Below are positions 50,578 to 60,306 of a stretch of DNA of 64,000 nucleotides, in pieces. How positions within the stretch are numbered: position 1 is the first letter of the stretch; every line of letters starts with the position of its first letter. This DNA is from a bacterium (GTDB taxonomy: Bacteria; Elusimicrobiota; Elusimicrobia; UBA1565; UBA9628), in contig JAJXVH010000004.1 in assembly GCA_021782205.1 (NCBI GenBank), positions 1-64,000 of the forward strand. Reading direction: 5' to 3'. The notes below the pieces were generated by a model that was not told the origin of the DNA, ran no database searches, and worked only from the letters and a program-made list of their open reading frames with translations. Position numbers and translations under genes: made by a program.

Positions 50578-52949
50578 TCGGCGCGGCCGACTGCCTCGTG
50601 CACTCGCCGGCAGAGTTCGACCATTGTAAACGGCTTGACCAGAAGTCCGGCGTCCGCGTTGTCCGTGCCGGATGCGTGCCCGGAGATAAGCACAGTGCGG
50701 ACCGTCGGGCGGCTGCGGCGCAGTTGCGCGGCGAAGGCGCGGCCGTCCATGCCCGGCAGGGCGATGTCGCACAGCACCGCGTGGATTTCCGCGCGGTGCG
50801 CGGCTTCCACCGCGCAAGCCTCTTCGGCGTCGTGGCAGGCCAGCGCCGTGTAGCCTTGGGCTTTCAGAACGCGCTCGATCATGCGCCGCAAGTCGTCGTC
50901 GTACTCGACGATCAAGACGGTCTCGCCGGCGCCCCGGAGAGGGGCCGCGGAACCGGCCTGAGCCGAGCGTGTGGGCGAGGGCGCGGCGGCCAGCGGGAGA
51001 TAGAGCCGGAAGGTCGTGCCGCGTCCCGGCGCGCTATCGACGCCGATATGCCCGCCCGCGCCGTCCGCGACCGTCCTCACGATGGCCAGCCCCAGCCCGG
51101 TGCCATGACCCGCCGGCTTCGTCGTGAAAAACGGCTCGAACAAACGCGCCTTCACTTCCGGGCTCATCCCGCTGCCCGTGTCAACGACGCTCAGGCGCGC
51201 GTACAGACCCGGGACGCCGCCTCCCTCGGACTGCGTAGAATCAATCGTGCCGTCGGCGACGTCGACGCGGATGGTCAGCGTCCCGCCGTCGGGCATGGCG
51301 TCGCGCGCGTTGACGGCCAGGTTGAGCAGCGCTTGATCGAGCGCGGTCGGGTCGATGAGCGCCCAGACCGGCGTCGCCGACGTGTCCAAGCGTAGGGCTA
51401 TGTTCGCGTTCAGGACGCGGCGCAGGAGTTTTTGAACGGCGGCAACCGCCGCGTTGAGATCCAACAACTCGGCTTTTCCCGGGCCCTTGCGTCCGAACGA
51501 CAGCAGTTGGCGCGTCAAATCCGCCGCCCGCGCGCAGGCCCGCAGTATTTCCCGGGCGTCCTGGGACGTCTGCGATTCGGGATGGGCCGAGGCGATGAAC
51601 TCGCCGTAGCCTGCGATGGCCGTCAGCAGGTTGTTGATGTCGTGCGCCACGCCGCCGGCCAGAAGGCCCAGGGGCTCCATCTTCTGCGCTTGGAGGAACT
51701 GATCGGCGAGCCGACGCTCGCGGCTGACGTCGCGCTTTACGGCGATGTAGTGGACCGTTCTTCCGCCGCGGCGGACCGGAGCGATGGCGGCTTCTTCTTG
51801 GAACAGCGTGCCGTCCTTGCGTTTGTTGACGAACTGCCCGCGCCAGACGTCGCCGCGCGTCAGCGTCGCCCAAAGCTCCTCGTAGAAGCCGCGGCTCTGT
51901 CGTCCGCTTTTTAGGAAGGATGGATTTCCCCCCAAAACCTCGGCGCGTTCGTAGCCGGTCGCGCGCGTGAAGGCGGGGTTCACGTATTCGATTCGCCCCG
52001 CGGCGTCGGTGATGATCACGGCCTCGCTCAACTGCTCCACCGCGCGCAGGAGCAGGGCGCGGCGGCGGCTCAGTCCGTGGCGCGCGCGCGCGGCCTCTCC
52101 ACGCAGCAGACGCACGAGCACCAGGCCCGACAGCAGACCCAGCGCCGAAAAGCCGAAAACAAACAGCGCCTCGCGCCGGCGAACGGGGCCCAAAGCCCCT
52201 CCGCTGTCCAGTTTCGCGGTCACCACCCAGTTGCTGTCTGGCACGCTTTCGGCGAAAGCCAGGACGGGCGCGCCGCGGTAGTCGACGCCGGACAGCAACC
52301 CACGCTCTCCGCGCAGGGCGCGCGCGCCGACCAGCCCCGGCGTCAGCATCGAAACATGCCGGCGCGGCGGCGTTTCGAGCCGGTCGTTCCAAAACGCGAT
52401 TTCGTCGCCGTCGCGGCGGAGCAGGGACGTGTAAAGTCCGTCGGACGTTTTTTTCGGCGCCGGGTACTCACCGGCGAGCGCGGCGACGGGAGTTTGCGCG
52501 CGCAGGCTGGCGTGGGGGCCGAACGCGGGCGCGGGCACTTCCAGGCTCCACGCGCCAGGCACGGGCTTGGGCTGTCGCGGAACGGAGAGGACTATTTTCC
52601 CGGACGCGACCAGGCGTACCGATAAAAAGCCCCGGTGGTTCATCAGCACGGCGATCGTGCGCGCGGCGCGGCTACGGGCGGAGGCGTCGCCGGCGAGGGC
52701 GCGGCGGCAGTCGTTCATGAACGACTCGTCTCCGGCCAGGAAATTCAAGGCGGACAAGTCCTCGCGGGTCGCCGCGACGACGGCGCGCGTCCGCGCGTCG
52801 GCGGCTGCTTGAAGCCGCGCCACCTGCGCGCGCTCGATTTCGCGGGACTGCGCGCTCGCGGACAGCCAGCCCAGCGCTCCGGCGACGGCGACGGAGCCGA
52901 GGATGGTCGCGTAGACGGGCGCGTTCTTCATGGCCGCTTTGCCCAACAT
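50574..52949 (-). CDS. Hybrid sensor histidine kinase (sensor-PAS-HisKA-HATPase-REC)
   Basis: GGVAHDINNLLTAIAGYGEFI; VVDTGSGMSPEV; REC LCDIALPGMDGRAFA, LVKPFTMVEL. Confidence 0.93.
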   Translation of the reverse strand: MLGKAAMKNAPVYATILGSVAVAGALGWLSASAQSREIERAQVARLQAAADARTRAVVAATREDLSALNFLAGDESFMNDCRRALAGDASARSRAARTIAVLMNHRGFLSVRLVASGKIVLSVPRQPKPVPGAWSLEVPAPAFGPHASLRAQTPVAALAGEYPAPKKTSDGLYTSLLRRDGDEIAFWNDRLETPPRRHVSMLTPGLVGARALRGERGLLSGVDYRGAPVLAFAESVPDSNWVVTAKLDSGGALGPVRRREALFVFGFSALGLLSGLVLVRLLRGEAARARHGLSRRRALLLRAVEQLSEAVIITDAAGRIEYVNPAFTRATGYERAEVLGGNPSFLKSGRQSRGFYEELWATLTRGDVWRGQFVNKRKDGTLFQEEAAIAPVRRGGRTVHYIAVKRDVSRERRLADQFLQAQKMEPLGLLAGGVAHDINNLLTAIAGYGEFIASAHPESQTSQDAREILRACARAADLTRQLLSFGRKGPGKAELLDLNAAVAAVQKLLRRVLNANIALRLDTSATPVWALIDPTALDQALLNLAVNARDAMPDGGTLTIRVDVADGTIDSTQSEGGGVPGLYARLSVVDTGSGMSPEVKARLFEPFFTTKPAGHGTGLGLAIVRTVADGAGGHIGVDSAPGRGTTFRLYLPLAAAPSPTRSAQAGSAAPLRGAGETVLIVEYDDDLRRMIERVLKAQGYTALACHDAEEACAVEAAHRAEIHAVLCDIALPGMDGRAFAAQLRRSRPTVRTVLISGHASGTDNADAGLLVKPFTMVELCRRVHEAVGRAD

Positions 52950-52998
52950 ATGTGTTCTTTAGCAACGATGAGGCCAGGAAGGGCGGTGCCGCGGCGCG

Positions 52999-53715
52999 CT
53001 ACAGCGAGGCGCGCAGGCGGCCGGCGTCGAGGAGGCGCTCGCCGCCGCAGTCGGGGCATTTCTCGGGGCGCGTCACGTAGGGCTGTTTGCACGTCGCGCA
53101 CAGGAAGCGCACCGAGGGTTCGAGCGCCGCGGCGACCTCGGGCACGGTCAGCAGCGCGCCGCACTCGCAGCGGCCGCCGTCGGCGGTCTCGCCGCAGCGC
53201 GGGCAGGGTCCCGGCGCGTGGCGCGCGGAAAACCACACGGCGCACTCGGAACAGCGCGCCTGGCCGGCGTCCGCGGCGCCGCCGCAGACGGGGCAGGCGC
53301 GGCCCGGCGCGGTATGAACCGGCCGGGGATCGGCCGCGGCGGTCGGCTCGGGGCCGTCGTCGCGCAGAACGCGCCGGCAGGCGTCCGCGACCGCCTGCTC
53401 CATGGGAATGCCGGCGCGGAGCTTGGCGATGATCGCCGTGCTCAGCGCGCGAACGACGGGGTTGTCCTCGCCCGCGTCGTCTTCGTCCGTCGCGGCGACC
53501 AGTTCCAGGCCGCAGGACAGGCAGACGCCGCCGTGGTCGCCGCGATCCTCGACTTTCCCGCCGCAGGCGGGGCAGGCGTCCAAGGCCGACGCGTCCGGCC
53601 CGTCTTCTTCGGACGCGGCGGCGGCCGGCGGCGAGAGATGTTGGCCGCACTGGTCGCAGTAGGCGGCATCCTCGGCGTTTTCGCGGCGGCAGGCGGGGCA
53701 GGTCTTTTCGCTCAC
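52999..53715 (-). CDS. Protein with about five tandem zinc ribbons
   Basis: CPACRRENAEDAAYCDQCG, CPACGGKVEDRGDHGGVCLSCG, CPVCGGAADAGQARCSEC, CPRCGETADGGRCECG, CATCKQPYVTRPEKCPDCGG. Confidence 0.75.
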   Translation of the reverse strand: MSEKTCPACRRENAEDAAYCDQCGQHLSPPAAAASEEDGPDASALDACPACGGKVEDRGDHGGVCLSCGLELVAATDEDDAGEDNPVVRALSTAIIAKLRAGIPMEQAVADACRRVLRDDGPEPTAAADPRPVHTAPGRACPVCGGAADAGQARCSECAVWFSARHAPGPCPRCGETADGGRCECGALLTVPEVAAALEPSVRFLCATCKQPYVTRPEKCPDCGGERLLDAGRLRASL

Positions 53716-53750
53716 GGCGCAAGGATAGCAAGAGTGATAGAATGCGCGCC

Positions 53751-54344
53751 ATGCCGACCTCCGGCGCGTTTACCTGGGATCCCCGCCTGTTCGTCCTGAC
53801 GTTCGCGGCGATCTTCGTCGCGGAACTCCCCGACAAGACCGCGCTGGCCACGATGATGCTGGCCTCGCGCCGCCGGCCGTCGGCGGTCTTCGCGGGGGCC
53901 GCGGCGGCTTTCGCGGTGCAGAGCGCGATCGCGGTGGTTTTCGGGGGGGCGTTGTCGCGCCTGCCGCCACGACTGGTGCGCTCCGGAGCCGGCATTCTTT
54001 TCTTCGTCTTCGCCGCGGTGATGTGGCGGCGCAGTCCCGAATCGGAAGGCGCCGCGCCTTCCGCCGACCATCGTCATTTCTGGAAAACGGCCGTGGCGGC
54101 CTTTATGGTGATCTTCGCGGCGGAGTGGGGGGACCTGACGCAATTGGCGACCGCCGCGCTGGCGGCGCACTCGCGGCGGCCTTTGACGATTTTTCTGGCT
54201 GCGACGGCGGCCTTGTGGGCGGTGGCGGCGTTGGGGGCGGCTTTGGGTCTCCGCCTGGGCCGCGCGTTTAATCCGCGCCGTCTGGAAATCGCCGCGGCGG
54301 TCGTCTTCGCCGGGCTGGGAGCGTATTTGCTCCTGGCGGCGTGA
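53751..54344 (+). CDS. UPF0016/GDT1 (TMEM165-type) cation exporter
   Basis: FAAIFVAELPDKTALATMMLASR and VIFAAEWGDLTQLATAALAA duplicated E-x-G/P-D-K/L motif. Confidence 0.9.
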   Translation: MPTSGAFTWDPRLFVLTFAAIFVAELPDKTALATMMLASRRRPSAVFAGAAAAFAVQSAIAVVFGGALSRLPPRLVRSGAGILFFVFAAVMWRRSPESEGAAPSADHRHFWKTAVAAFMVIFAAEWGDLTQLATAALAAHSRRPLTIFLAATAALWAVAALGAALGLRLGRAFNPRRLEIAAAVVFAGLGAYLLLAA

Positions 54345-54385
54345 AGCGGCTCGACTTCGCGCCGGGAAGCATCGTAGAATGGCTC

Positions 54386-55330
54386 ATGACCGCTCGAACC
54401 CCGGCGCTGATCTTGTGTCTGACGGCGCTCGCTTCCGCCGCCGCTGCCGTTCCCCGTCCGGACTTGCTGGCCGCCGCGAAGAAAGCTCACGACGAAAACC
54501 GCGAGCCGGATGAGGTCCGCCTGGTTAAGGAAGCGGTCGCCGCCGGCGATCCGCGCGCCGAGTTCTGGCTGGGCATCCTGTATGAGCGCGGCCACGGCGT
54601 GCCGCAGGATCAGAAGGAAGCCCTGAGCTGGTTCTTCCGCGCCGCCAACGCCGGGGACGCGATGGCCGAAGGCCGGCTGGGCTTCCTGTTCTACACGGGC
54701 CGCGGCGTGCCCCAGGACTACGAGCGCTCTTTCTCCTGGTATACGAAGTCCGTCACGGGCAAGAACGTCTCAAAGAATCGCCTGGCCGCGTCTTGGTGCA
54801 ATTTGGGCAACCTCTACTTCTGGGGCCGCGGTACGCCGAAGAATCCGGCCAAGGCGCGGGACTGCTACAGCCGCGCCGCGGACCTGGGCAGCGCGTTCGC
54901 GCAGAACAATCTGGGCTACTTCCTCGAGCACGGCATCGGAGGCGCGCGCGACTACGCGCAGGCGGTGGCGTGGTATCGAAAGGCCGCGGAGCAGGGACTG
55001 GCGTCCGCGCAGAGCAACGTCGGCGTGATGGTCGACGAGGGGCGCGGCACCGCGTCCGACGCTCTGGCCGCGGCGGGCTGGTATCGCAAGGCCGCGCGTC
55101 AAGGAAGCGCTCAGGCGCAATACCACTTGGGCCGCGCTTACGAACTGGGCCGCGGCGTGGGCAAGGATCTGGTGCAGGCCTACGCGTGGTACTCTGTGGC
55201 GGGAGCGCGCGGCGGCAAGGCGGCCAAGGACAGCCAGGACAGCCTGGCGCGGCTGAAAACCGTGCTGACGTCCGACCAACTCGCCCGCGCCGAGGCCGTC
55301 GCCGCGCAGGAAGGCAAGAATCATGATTAG
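54386..55330 (+). CDS. Secreted Sel1-repeat protein
   Basis: Repeated A.yWlG..Y..G.Gv..D...A..Wy..AA..G units; signal peptide MTARTPALILCLTALASAAAA. Confidence 0.9.
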   Translation: MTARTPALILCLTALASAAAAVPRPDLLAAAKKAHDENREPDEVRLVKEAVAAGDPRAEFWLGILYERGHGVPQDQKEALSWFFRAANAGDAMAEGRLGFLFYTGRGVPQDYERSFSWYTKSVTGKNVSKNRLAASWCNLGNLYFWGRGTPKNPAKARDCYSRAADLGSAFAQNNLGYFLEHGIGGARDYAQAVAWYRKAAEQGLASAQSNVGVMVDEGRGTASDALAAAGWYRKAARQGSAQAQYHLGRAYELGRGVGKDLVQAYAWYSVAGARGGKAAKDSQDSLARLKTVLTSDQLARAEAVAAQEGKNHD

Positions 55331-56024
55331 GCGCGCGTTCACCGTTTGCGCCGTGGCCGCGGCCGCCGCGCTGTGCGGCTGCGCCACGCCGGCCGTGGTC
55401 CTGGTCAGCGCGGACTACTCCGCGAGCAGGATCAAGAAGGTGGCGATGGCGCCGTTCCGGGATTTCCCCGGCTCGGCCGGTTCCGGAGAGATCGCCGCCG
55501 ACGTCTTCGAGGAATACCTGTTGATGCCCGGCTATCAGCTGGTCGAACGCCGCCAGGTCGACGCGCTTCTCAAGGAGCACGGCTTCGAGTTGTCGGGCAA
55601 CGTCGACCCGAACCAGATCAAGCAGTTGGGCCACATGCTGGGAGTCGACGCGCTGGTCCTGGGCTCCGTGTCGGATTTCCAGGGTGCCAGCGAGCAGACG
55701 GTGATGGTCGACGTGCCGCAGGAGACCATGCCCCCTCTGTACGGAGGCATGGTCGGCGAATACGGCGGCGCATACGGGCAGGGCTATGCGGCCAGCGTCG
55801 GCTACGGCTACGGAATGCCGACGGAGACCTCCATCCCGGAGACGGAGTTCGTGCCCGCGCACGTGGCCTTCACGGCCAAGCTGGTGGACGTGGAATCCGC
55901 CGAGGTGCTGTGGACCGTCTCCACGGGCAGCGACGGCAACGATCCGGGCTCCGCCTTGCAGGCGGCTTCCTCCAAGGCGATGAGCTCTTTGGTCGAACAG
56001 CTGCGCCGACTGCCGCCGCACTGA
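55323..56024 (+). CDS. Lipoprotein (CsgG/DUF799-like)
   Basis: ALCGCATPAVVLVSADYS lipobox; EYLLMPGYQLVERRQVDALLKEHGFELSG...GHMLGVDALVLGSVS. Confidence 0.75.
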   Translation: MIRRAFTVCAVAAAAALCGCATPAVVLVSADYSASRIKKVAMAPFRDFPGSAGSGEIAADVFEEYLLMPGYQLVERRQVDALLKEHGFELSGNVDPNQIKQLGHMLGVDALVLGSVSDFQGASEQTVMVDVPQETMPPLYGGMVGEYGGAYGQGYAASVGYGYGMPTETSIPETEFVPAHVAFTAKLVDVESAEVLWTVSTGSDGNDPGSALQAASSKAMSSLVEQLRRLPPH

Positions 56025-56036
56025 TCCGGGACCGTC

Positions 56037-57434
56037 ATGAGCGAGCGCGCGTGGAAGACGATCATCGAGCCGTTCAAGGCCAAGGTCGTGGAGCCTTTGG
56101 CCTTCACGACGCGTGCGGAGCGCGAGGCCGTCCTGAGCGAGGCGGGCTGGAACCTGTTCAAGGTCCCCGCCGACAAGGTGCTCATCGACCTGCTCACCGA
56201 CTCGGGCACCTCGGCGATGTCGGCCGAGCAGTGGTCGGCGATGATGCGCGGCGACGAGTCCTACGCGGGCGCGCGCAGCTTCTTCACGCTGGAAGCCGAG
56301 GTGCGCGGCCTGACCGGCCTCAAGCACGTCCTGCCCATGCACCAGGGCCGCGCGGCCGAACGCGTGCTGTTCAAGGCGACCGGCGGTCCCGGCAAGGTCT
56401 TCCTCTCTAATTCGCATTTCGACACCACGCGCGCCAACATCGAGGCGACGGGCGCCGAGGCGCTGGACCTTCCCGTGCCCGGCGCGCTGGACTTCGGCCG
56501 GCCGGCGCCGTTCAAGGGCGACGTGGACCTGGCCGCACTCGACGCCAAGATCGCGGAGCTGGGCGCCCCGCGCGTGGCGATGATCATCATGACCTTGACC
56601 AACAACTCCCTGGGCGGCCAGCCGGTGTCGTTGGCCAACCTGCGCGCCGCTCGCGAGATTTCGAAGCGGCATAAAGTCCCGCTTTTCCTTGACGTCGCGC
56701 GCTTCGCGGAGAACTCCTGGCTGGTCAAGCTGCGCGAGCCGGGCCAGGCGGACCGTACGCCGGCGCAGATCGCGCGCGAGGCGTTTTCTTATTGCGACGG
56801 CTGCTGGATGAGCTCCAAGAAGGACGCCTTCGTCAACATCGGCGGATTTCTGGCGCTCAACGACGACGCTCTGGCCAAATCCTGCCGCGACGAAATGATC
56901 CTGGGCGAGGGCTTTCCGACCTACGGCGGGCTGGCGGGCCGTGACTTGGAAGCGCTTGCCGTGGGCTTGCGCGAGGCGCTTGACGAGCACTACCTGCGCT
57001 ACCGCATCCGCTCCGTGGAATACCTGGGCGACGGCCTGCGTGGAGCGGGCGTGCCCATCGTGGAGCCGCCCGGCGGCCACGCCATCTACATCGACGCCCG
57101 CCGCCTCCTGCCGCACATCCCGCCGCAGGGCTATCCCGCGCAGGCGCTGGCCTGCGAGCTGTATCTGACCGCGGGCGTGCGCTCGGTGGAGATCGGCACC
57201 TTGATGTTCGGCCGCCGCGGCCCGTCCGGCGAGGTCCTGCCCGCCAGCATGGAGCTGGTGCGCCTGGCCGTCCCGCGCCGCGCCTACACGCAAAGCCACG
57301 TGGACTTCCTGATCGAGGTCATGGCCGACGTCGCCGCCCGCGCCCGGGACATCAAGCCTCTGCGCCTGGTCGAGGCGCCCGCGCGCCTGGGCCACTTCAC
57401 CGCCCGTTTGGAGCCGGCCGTCGCCAGCCTATAA
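56037..57434 (+). CDS. Tyrosine phenol-lyase/tryptophanase family PLP lyase
   Basis: PMHQGRAAERVLF; LFLDVARFAENSWLV; MSSKKDAFVNIGGFLALND. Confidence 0.88.
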   Translation: MSERAWKTIIEPFKAKVVEPLAFTTRAEREAVLSEAGWNLFKVPADKVLIDLLTDSGTSAMSAEQWSAMMRGDESYAGARSFFTLEAEVRGLTGLKHVLPMHQGRAAERVLFKATGGPGKVFLSNSHFDTTRANIEATGAEALDLPVPGALDFGRPAPFKGDVDLAALDAKIAELGAPRVAMIIMTLTNNSLGGQPVSLANLRAAREISKRHKVPLFLDVARFAENSWLVKLREPGQADRTPAQIAREAFSYCDGCWMSSKKDAFVNIGGFLALNDDALAKSCRDEMILGEGFPTYGGLAGRDLEALAVGLREALDEHYLRYRIRSVEYLGDGLRGAGVPIVEPPGGHAIYIDARRLLPHIPPQGYPAQALACELYLTAGVRSVEIGTLMFGRRGPSGEVLPASMELVRLAVPRRAYTQSHVDFLIEVMADVAARARDIKPLRLVEAPARLGHFTARLEPAVASL

Positions 57435-57533
57435 AAGCAAGTGCGTAGTCTTGCACGGAAGCCAAATAGGGGCTAAGCTTGATCCATTGCAACGACCTCG
57501 GCGCCGTAGCGTCGAGGCTGTGGAGGACAAGCG

Positions 57534-58409
57534 ATGTTTGAATCGAAATCGGGTTTCGTTTTTCTTGGCGCATGGACGCTTTTTGTTCTGTTCTCGGCGA
57601 CGGTCGACGCGCGGGCTCAGGCGGATGATAAGCCGTCGCGACTTAATCCCGCGATCCTGTCCGTCGACAACAGCGTGAGCCTGTCCTACGTGGGCTCCAG
57701 CGTCTACTACATCGAGCCCGACAACGGCCAGATCGGCAGCGGCTTCAATGATTCCGAGAAGGGCAATATCAAAGGTGGCCGCGGGGCGTTCTCGTATATG
57801 GGCTCGCACGGGGAGTTCGTGCAGGCGCAATACACGGGCCAGGAGGGCAAGCTCAACTACGACGGTTTTCTCATCGGCGGGCCGCCCTACGTACCGCTCA
57901 ACTCCACGTCTCGCTCGACGGTCCAGGAATTCGACGCCAAGGCCGGGGTGGGGTTTGCCGTCGCCCGCTCCTGGGTGTTCACACCGTACGTGACCGCGGG
58001 ACGGCGCTACTGGGTGCGCGAGCTGGGGCTGGGCACGTCCGGCGGCTACAACGAGTCGTACTCCTTCGGCTACCTGGGTTTCGGGAACTTGATCCAATAT
58101 TCTCCGCAGAAGCGCCTGGTCTTGTCCTTGGATCTGTCGGCGGCGAAGATGATGGACGCCAACATTAACGTGCCCTCCGCGGGGCTGAACCATACCGTGC
58201 TGGGCCCGGGCCCGGTGATTCGCGCCGGAGTGGAAGCGGACTACCGTTTGTGGCGCTGGCTGCATGGCTTCGTCGGCCTGGACTACACATACTTCAATTT
58301 CTGGCAGAGCGCCACGCAGGCGTCCGGCTACCTGGAGCCGGTCAGCCGTACGGAGCTGTACTCCGCGTCGGCGGGTTTGCGCGTCTCCTTCAAGAACCTC
58401 CTGCCCTGA
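57534..58409 (+). CDS. Outer-membrane beta-barrel-like protein
   Basis: Signal peptide; alternating aromatic strands; terminal ELYSASAGLRVSFKNLLP; SD ggagga. Confidence 0.6.
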   Translation: MFESKSGFVFLGAWTLFVLFSATVDARAQADDKPSRLNPAILSVDNSVSLSYVGSSVYYIEPDNGQIGSGFNDSEKGNIKGGRGAFSYMGSHGEFVQAQYTGQEGKLNYDGFLIGGPPYVPLNSTSRSTVQEFDAKAGVGFAVARSWVFTPYVTAGRRYWVRELGLGTSGGYNESYSFGYLGFGNLIQYSPQKRLVLSLDLSAAKMMDANINVPSAGLNHTVLGPGPVIRAGVEADYRLWRWLHGFVGLDYTYFNFWQSATQASGYLEPVSRTELYSASAGLRVSFKNLLP

Positions 58410-58430
58410 AACAGGCATAATTTCGGCCGT

Positions 58431-60299
58431 ATGATGACCAACCGCGCGCGGTCGATTCTGCCCGCAGCACTGGCCGCGGCGGTGTTCCTTGTTTTCGCGG
58501 CGCGTCCGCTGGCGGTTTCGTTCCTGCGCGCGCGCGCCGCGCGCTCGGACCCGGCGGGCTGGGCGCGCGGGCCCATGTCGGGACGCGGCGCGGTGCTCCT
58601 GCCGGAGCTGTTCGGCACGCGCCTGCACGACGAGGCGCTCTACGCCGCGCGCGCGCGACAGGTCCTGCTTCACGGCCGGCCGATCAGTCCCTATGGTCCG
58701 GCGCGGGCGGACGACGGCTCCTGGCTGGACGACGCCTTGGAGATGTATCTGACGGCGGGCGCCATCGCGCTGGCGGGCGGCGACGTCGACCGCGCCTGGG
58801 ATATTCTTGCGCCCGTTCTGGCCGCGGCGTGGTTTCTGGCGATTTTCCTGCTGCTGAAGCGCTGGACGGGCCGCGACGACGCGGCCGCGCCGCTGGCGCT
58901 GGCGGCGGCGCTTCTGCCGGACGCGTCGGTGTGGCTGTTGGACGTCAACCTGCACGCGGGGGTGCTTTGGACGCGCTGGCGCGACGTGTTCTTCGGCTCG
59001 GGTGCCGCGATCGGGCCGATTTTTCACCGCCTGCCCTCGCCGCTGCTGTCCTATTTTCTGCTCGCGGGCCTGCTGGCGGGCGCGTGGCGTTTGGCCGTTG
59101 AGGACGAGTCGCGCCCGGTCGCGGCGGCGGCGCTGGGCGCGGGCTTCGGTCTGCTCACTCTCGTGCATCCTTACGAGTGGAGCTTCGGCCTGGCCGCGCT
59201 GGCGGCCTTTGCCGCGGCGGCGTTCGTCCCGGGCTGGTGCGGGCGCGGCGCGCGGCGCAATCTGCTGGTGGCCGTCGGCGCGGCGCTGGCGGTTTCGGCG
59301 GCGTACGCGGCGCTGATCGCGGCGAGCATCCCCGCGGACCTGCGCCGCGGAAGCCTTGCGGTCATCGGCGTTCAGGCGACGCGGCGCTTCAACCGCGCCG
59401 CGCTGATCCATCCCCTGGTCGCGGCCCTGGCCGCGGCGCTGGCTTTGTGCGAGCCCTCGCCGCGCCGTCGCGCCGCGTACGTCCTGCTGGCCTGCGCCCA
59501 GTTGGCCGCCTTCGCGGCGCGCGAAGCGCAGGTGGTCTTCGGCTTCGCCGTCCAGCCGTTTCACTATATACCTCTGGCCGGCGCGGCCGGGGGCGTCCTG
59601 CTTCTGCTGGCGGCGGCCGACGCGCTGGCGCGCGCGCCGTTCTGGGGCCGGAAGGCGGCGGCCGCCGCGGGCGCGCTCCTGCTCGCGCTGGCTCTGGGAG
59701 AGCAGCTGCGCCAGGCGCGGGCGTGCTACCGCCTGCTGGGCCTGCCGCCAGGTTTGGAGGCGGGGCTGGCCTGGCTGGACGCGCACGCGCCGGCGGACTC
59801 CTTGGTGCTGACGCCGTCCATGGAGGCGGACCTGGCGGTCTCCCTGCGCACGCGCGCGCGCGGCTGGGTGCCGACGGCGTTTCCACCCTTGGCGTCGAGC
59901 TTCACGGAGGAAGGCTACTGCCGGATCGTCGGCCGCATGATCGGCGCGCTTGATCTGGACGCGGATCGTTTCTTGTCCGAGCGCTTTCTCATCCCCGCCG
60001 CGCGCGACGCGCGCGAGGCGCGGCTGGTCGAGGACGAGCGCCGCGGCGTGCTTGATCCCGCCGCGTGGGAATCCGTGGAATGGTTTCATCCCCTGCGCTT
60101 CGACGATCCCGGCCCGGGCTGGGTCCTGGAGGACCGCGCGCGCATCAAGGCTTTCGCCGCGTCCGCACCGCCGGTGCCGCGCCCCTTCTACGCCTGGATC
60201 GACGCCCGCGACCGCGTCTACCTGCGCCGGCCTTTGGCGGAATTGGGCGGACAGGCGGTCTACCGCGCGGCGGATGTGGAGATAGACTTATTTCGCTGA
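58431..60299 (+). CDS. Multi-pass membrane protein, unknown
   Basis: Long hydrophobic ORF with about 10 predicted TM stretches. Confidence 0.65.
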   Translation: MMTNRARSILPAALAAAVFLVFAARPLAVSFLRARAARSDPAGWARGPMSGRGAVLLPELFGTRLHDEALYAARARQVLLHGRPISPYGPARADDGSWLDDALEMYLTAGAIALAGGDVDRAWDILAPVLAAAWFLAIFLLLKRWTGRDDAAAPLALAAALLPDASVWLLDVNLHAGVLWTRWRDVFFGSGAAIGPIFHRLPSPLLSYFLLAGLLAGAWRLAVEDESRPVAAAALGAGFGLLTLVHPYEWSFGLAALAAFAAAAFVPGWCGRGARRNLLVAVGAALAVSAAYAALIAASIPADLRRGSLAVIGVQATRRFNRAALIHPLVAALAAALALCEPSPRRRAAYVLLACAQLAAFAAREAQVVFGFAVQPFHYIPLAGAAGGVLLLLAAADALARAPFWGRKAAAAAGALLLALALGEQLRQARACYRLLGLPPGLEAGLAWLDAHAPADSLVLTPSMEADLAVSLRTRARGWVPTAFPPLASSFTEEGYCRIVGRMIGALDLDADRFLSERFLIPAARDAREARLVEDERRGVLDPAAWESVEWFHPLRFDDPGPGWVLEDRARIKAFAASAPPVPRPFYAWIDARDRVYLRRPLAELGGQAVYRAADVEIDLFR

Positions 60300-60306
60300 G
60301 AACGTC

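Noticed and set aside
54753-57395. 880-aa minus-strand ORF spanning Sel1, lipoprotein and TPL genes
   Set aside because: Crosses several well-supported plus-strand genes; codon-biased nonsense translation
57429-60089. 886-aa minus-strand ORF, Arg/Gln-rich
   Set aside because: Antisense to two plausible plus-strand genes; typical GC shadow ORF
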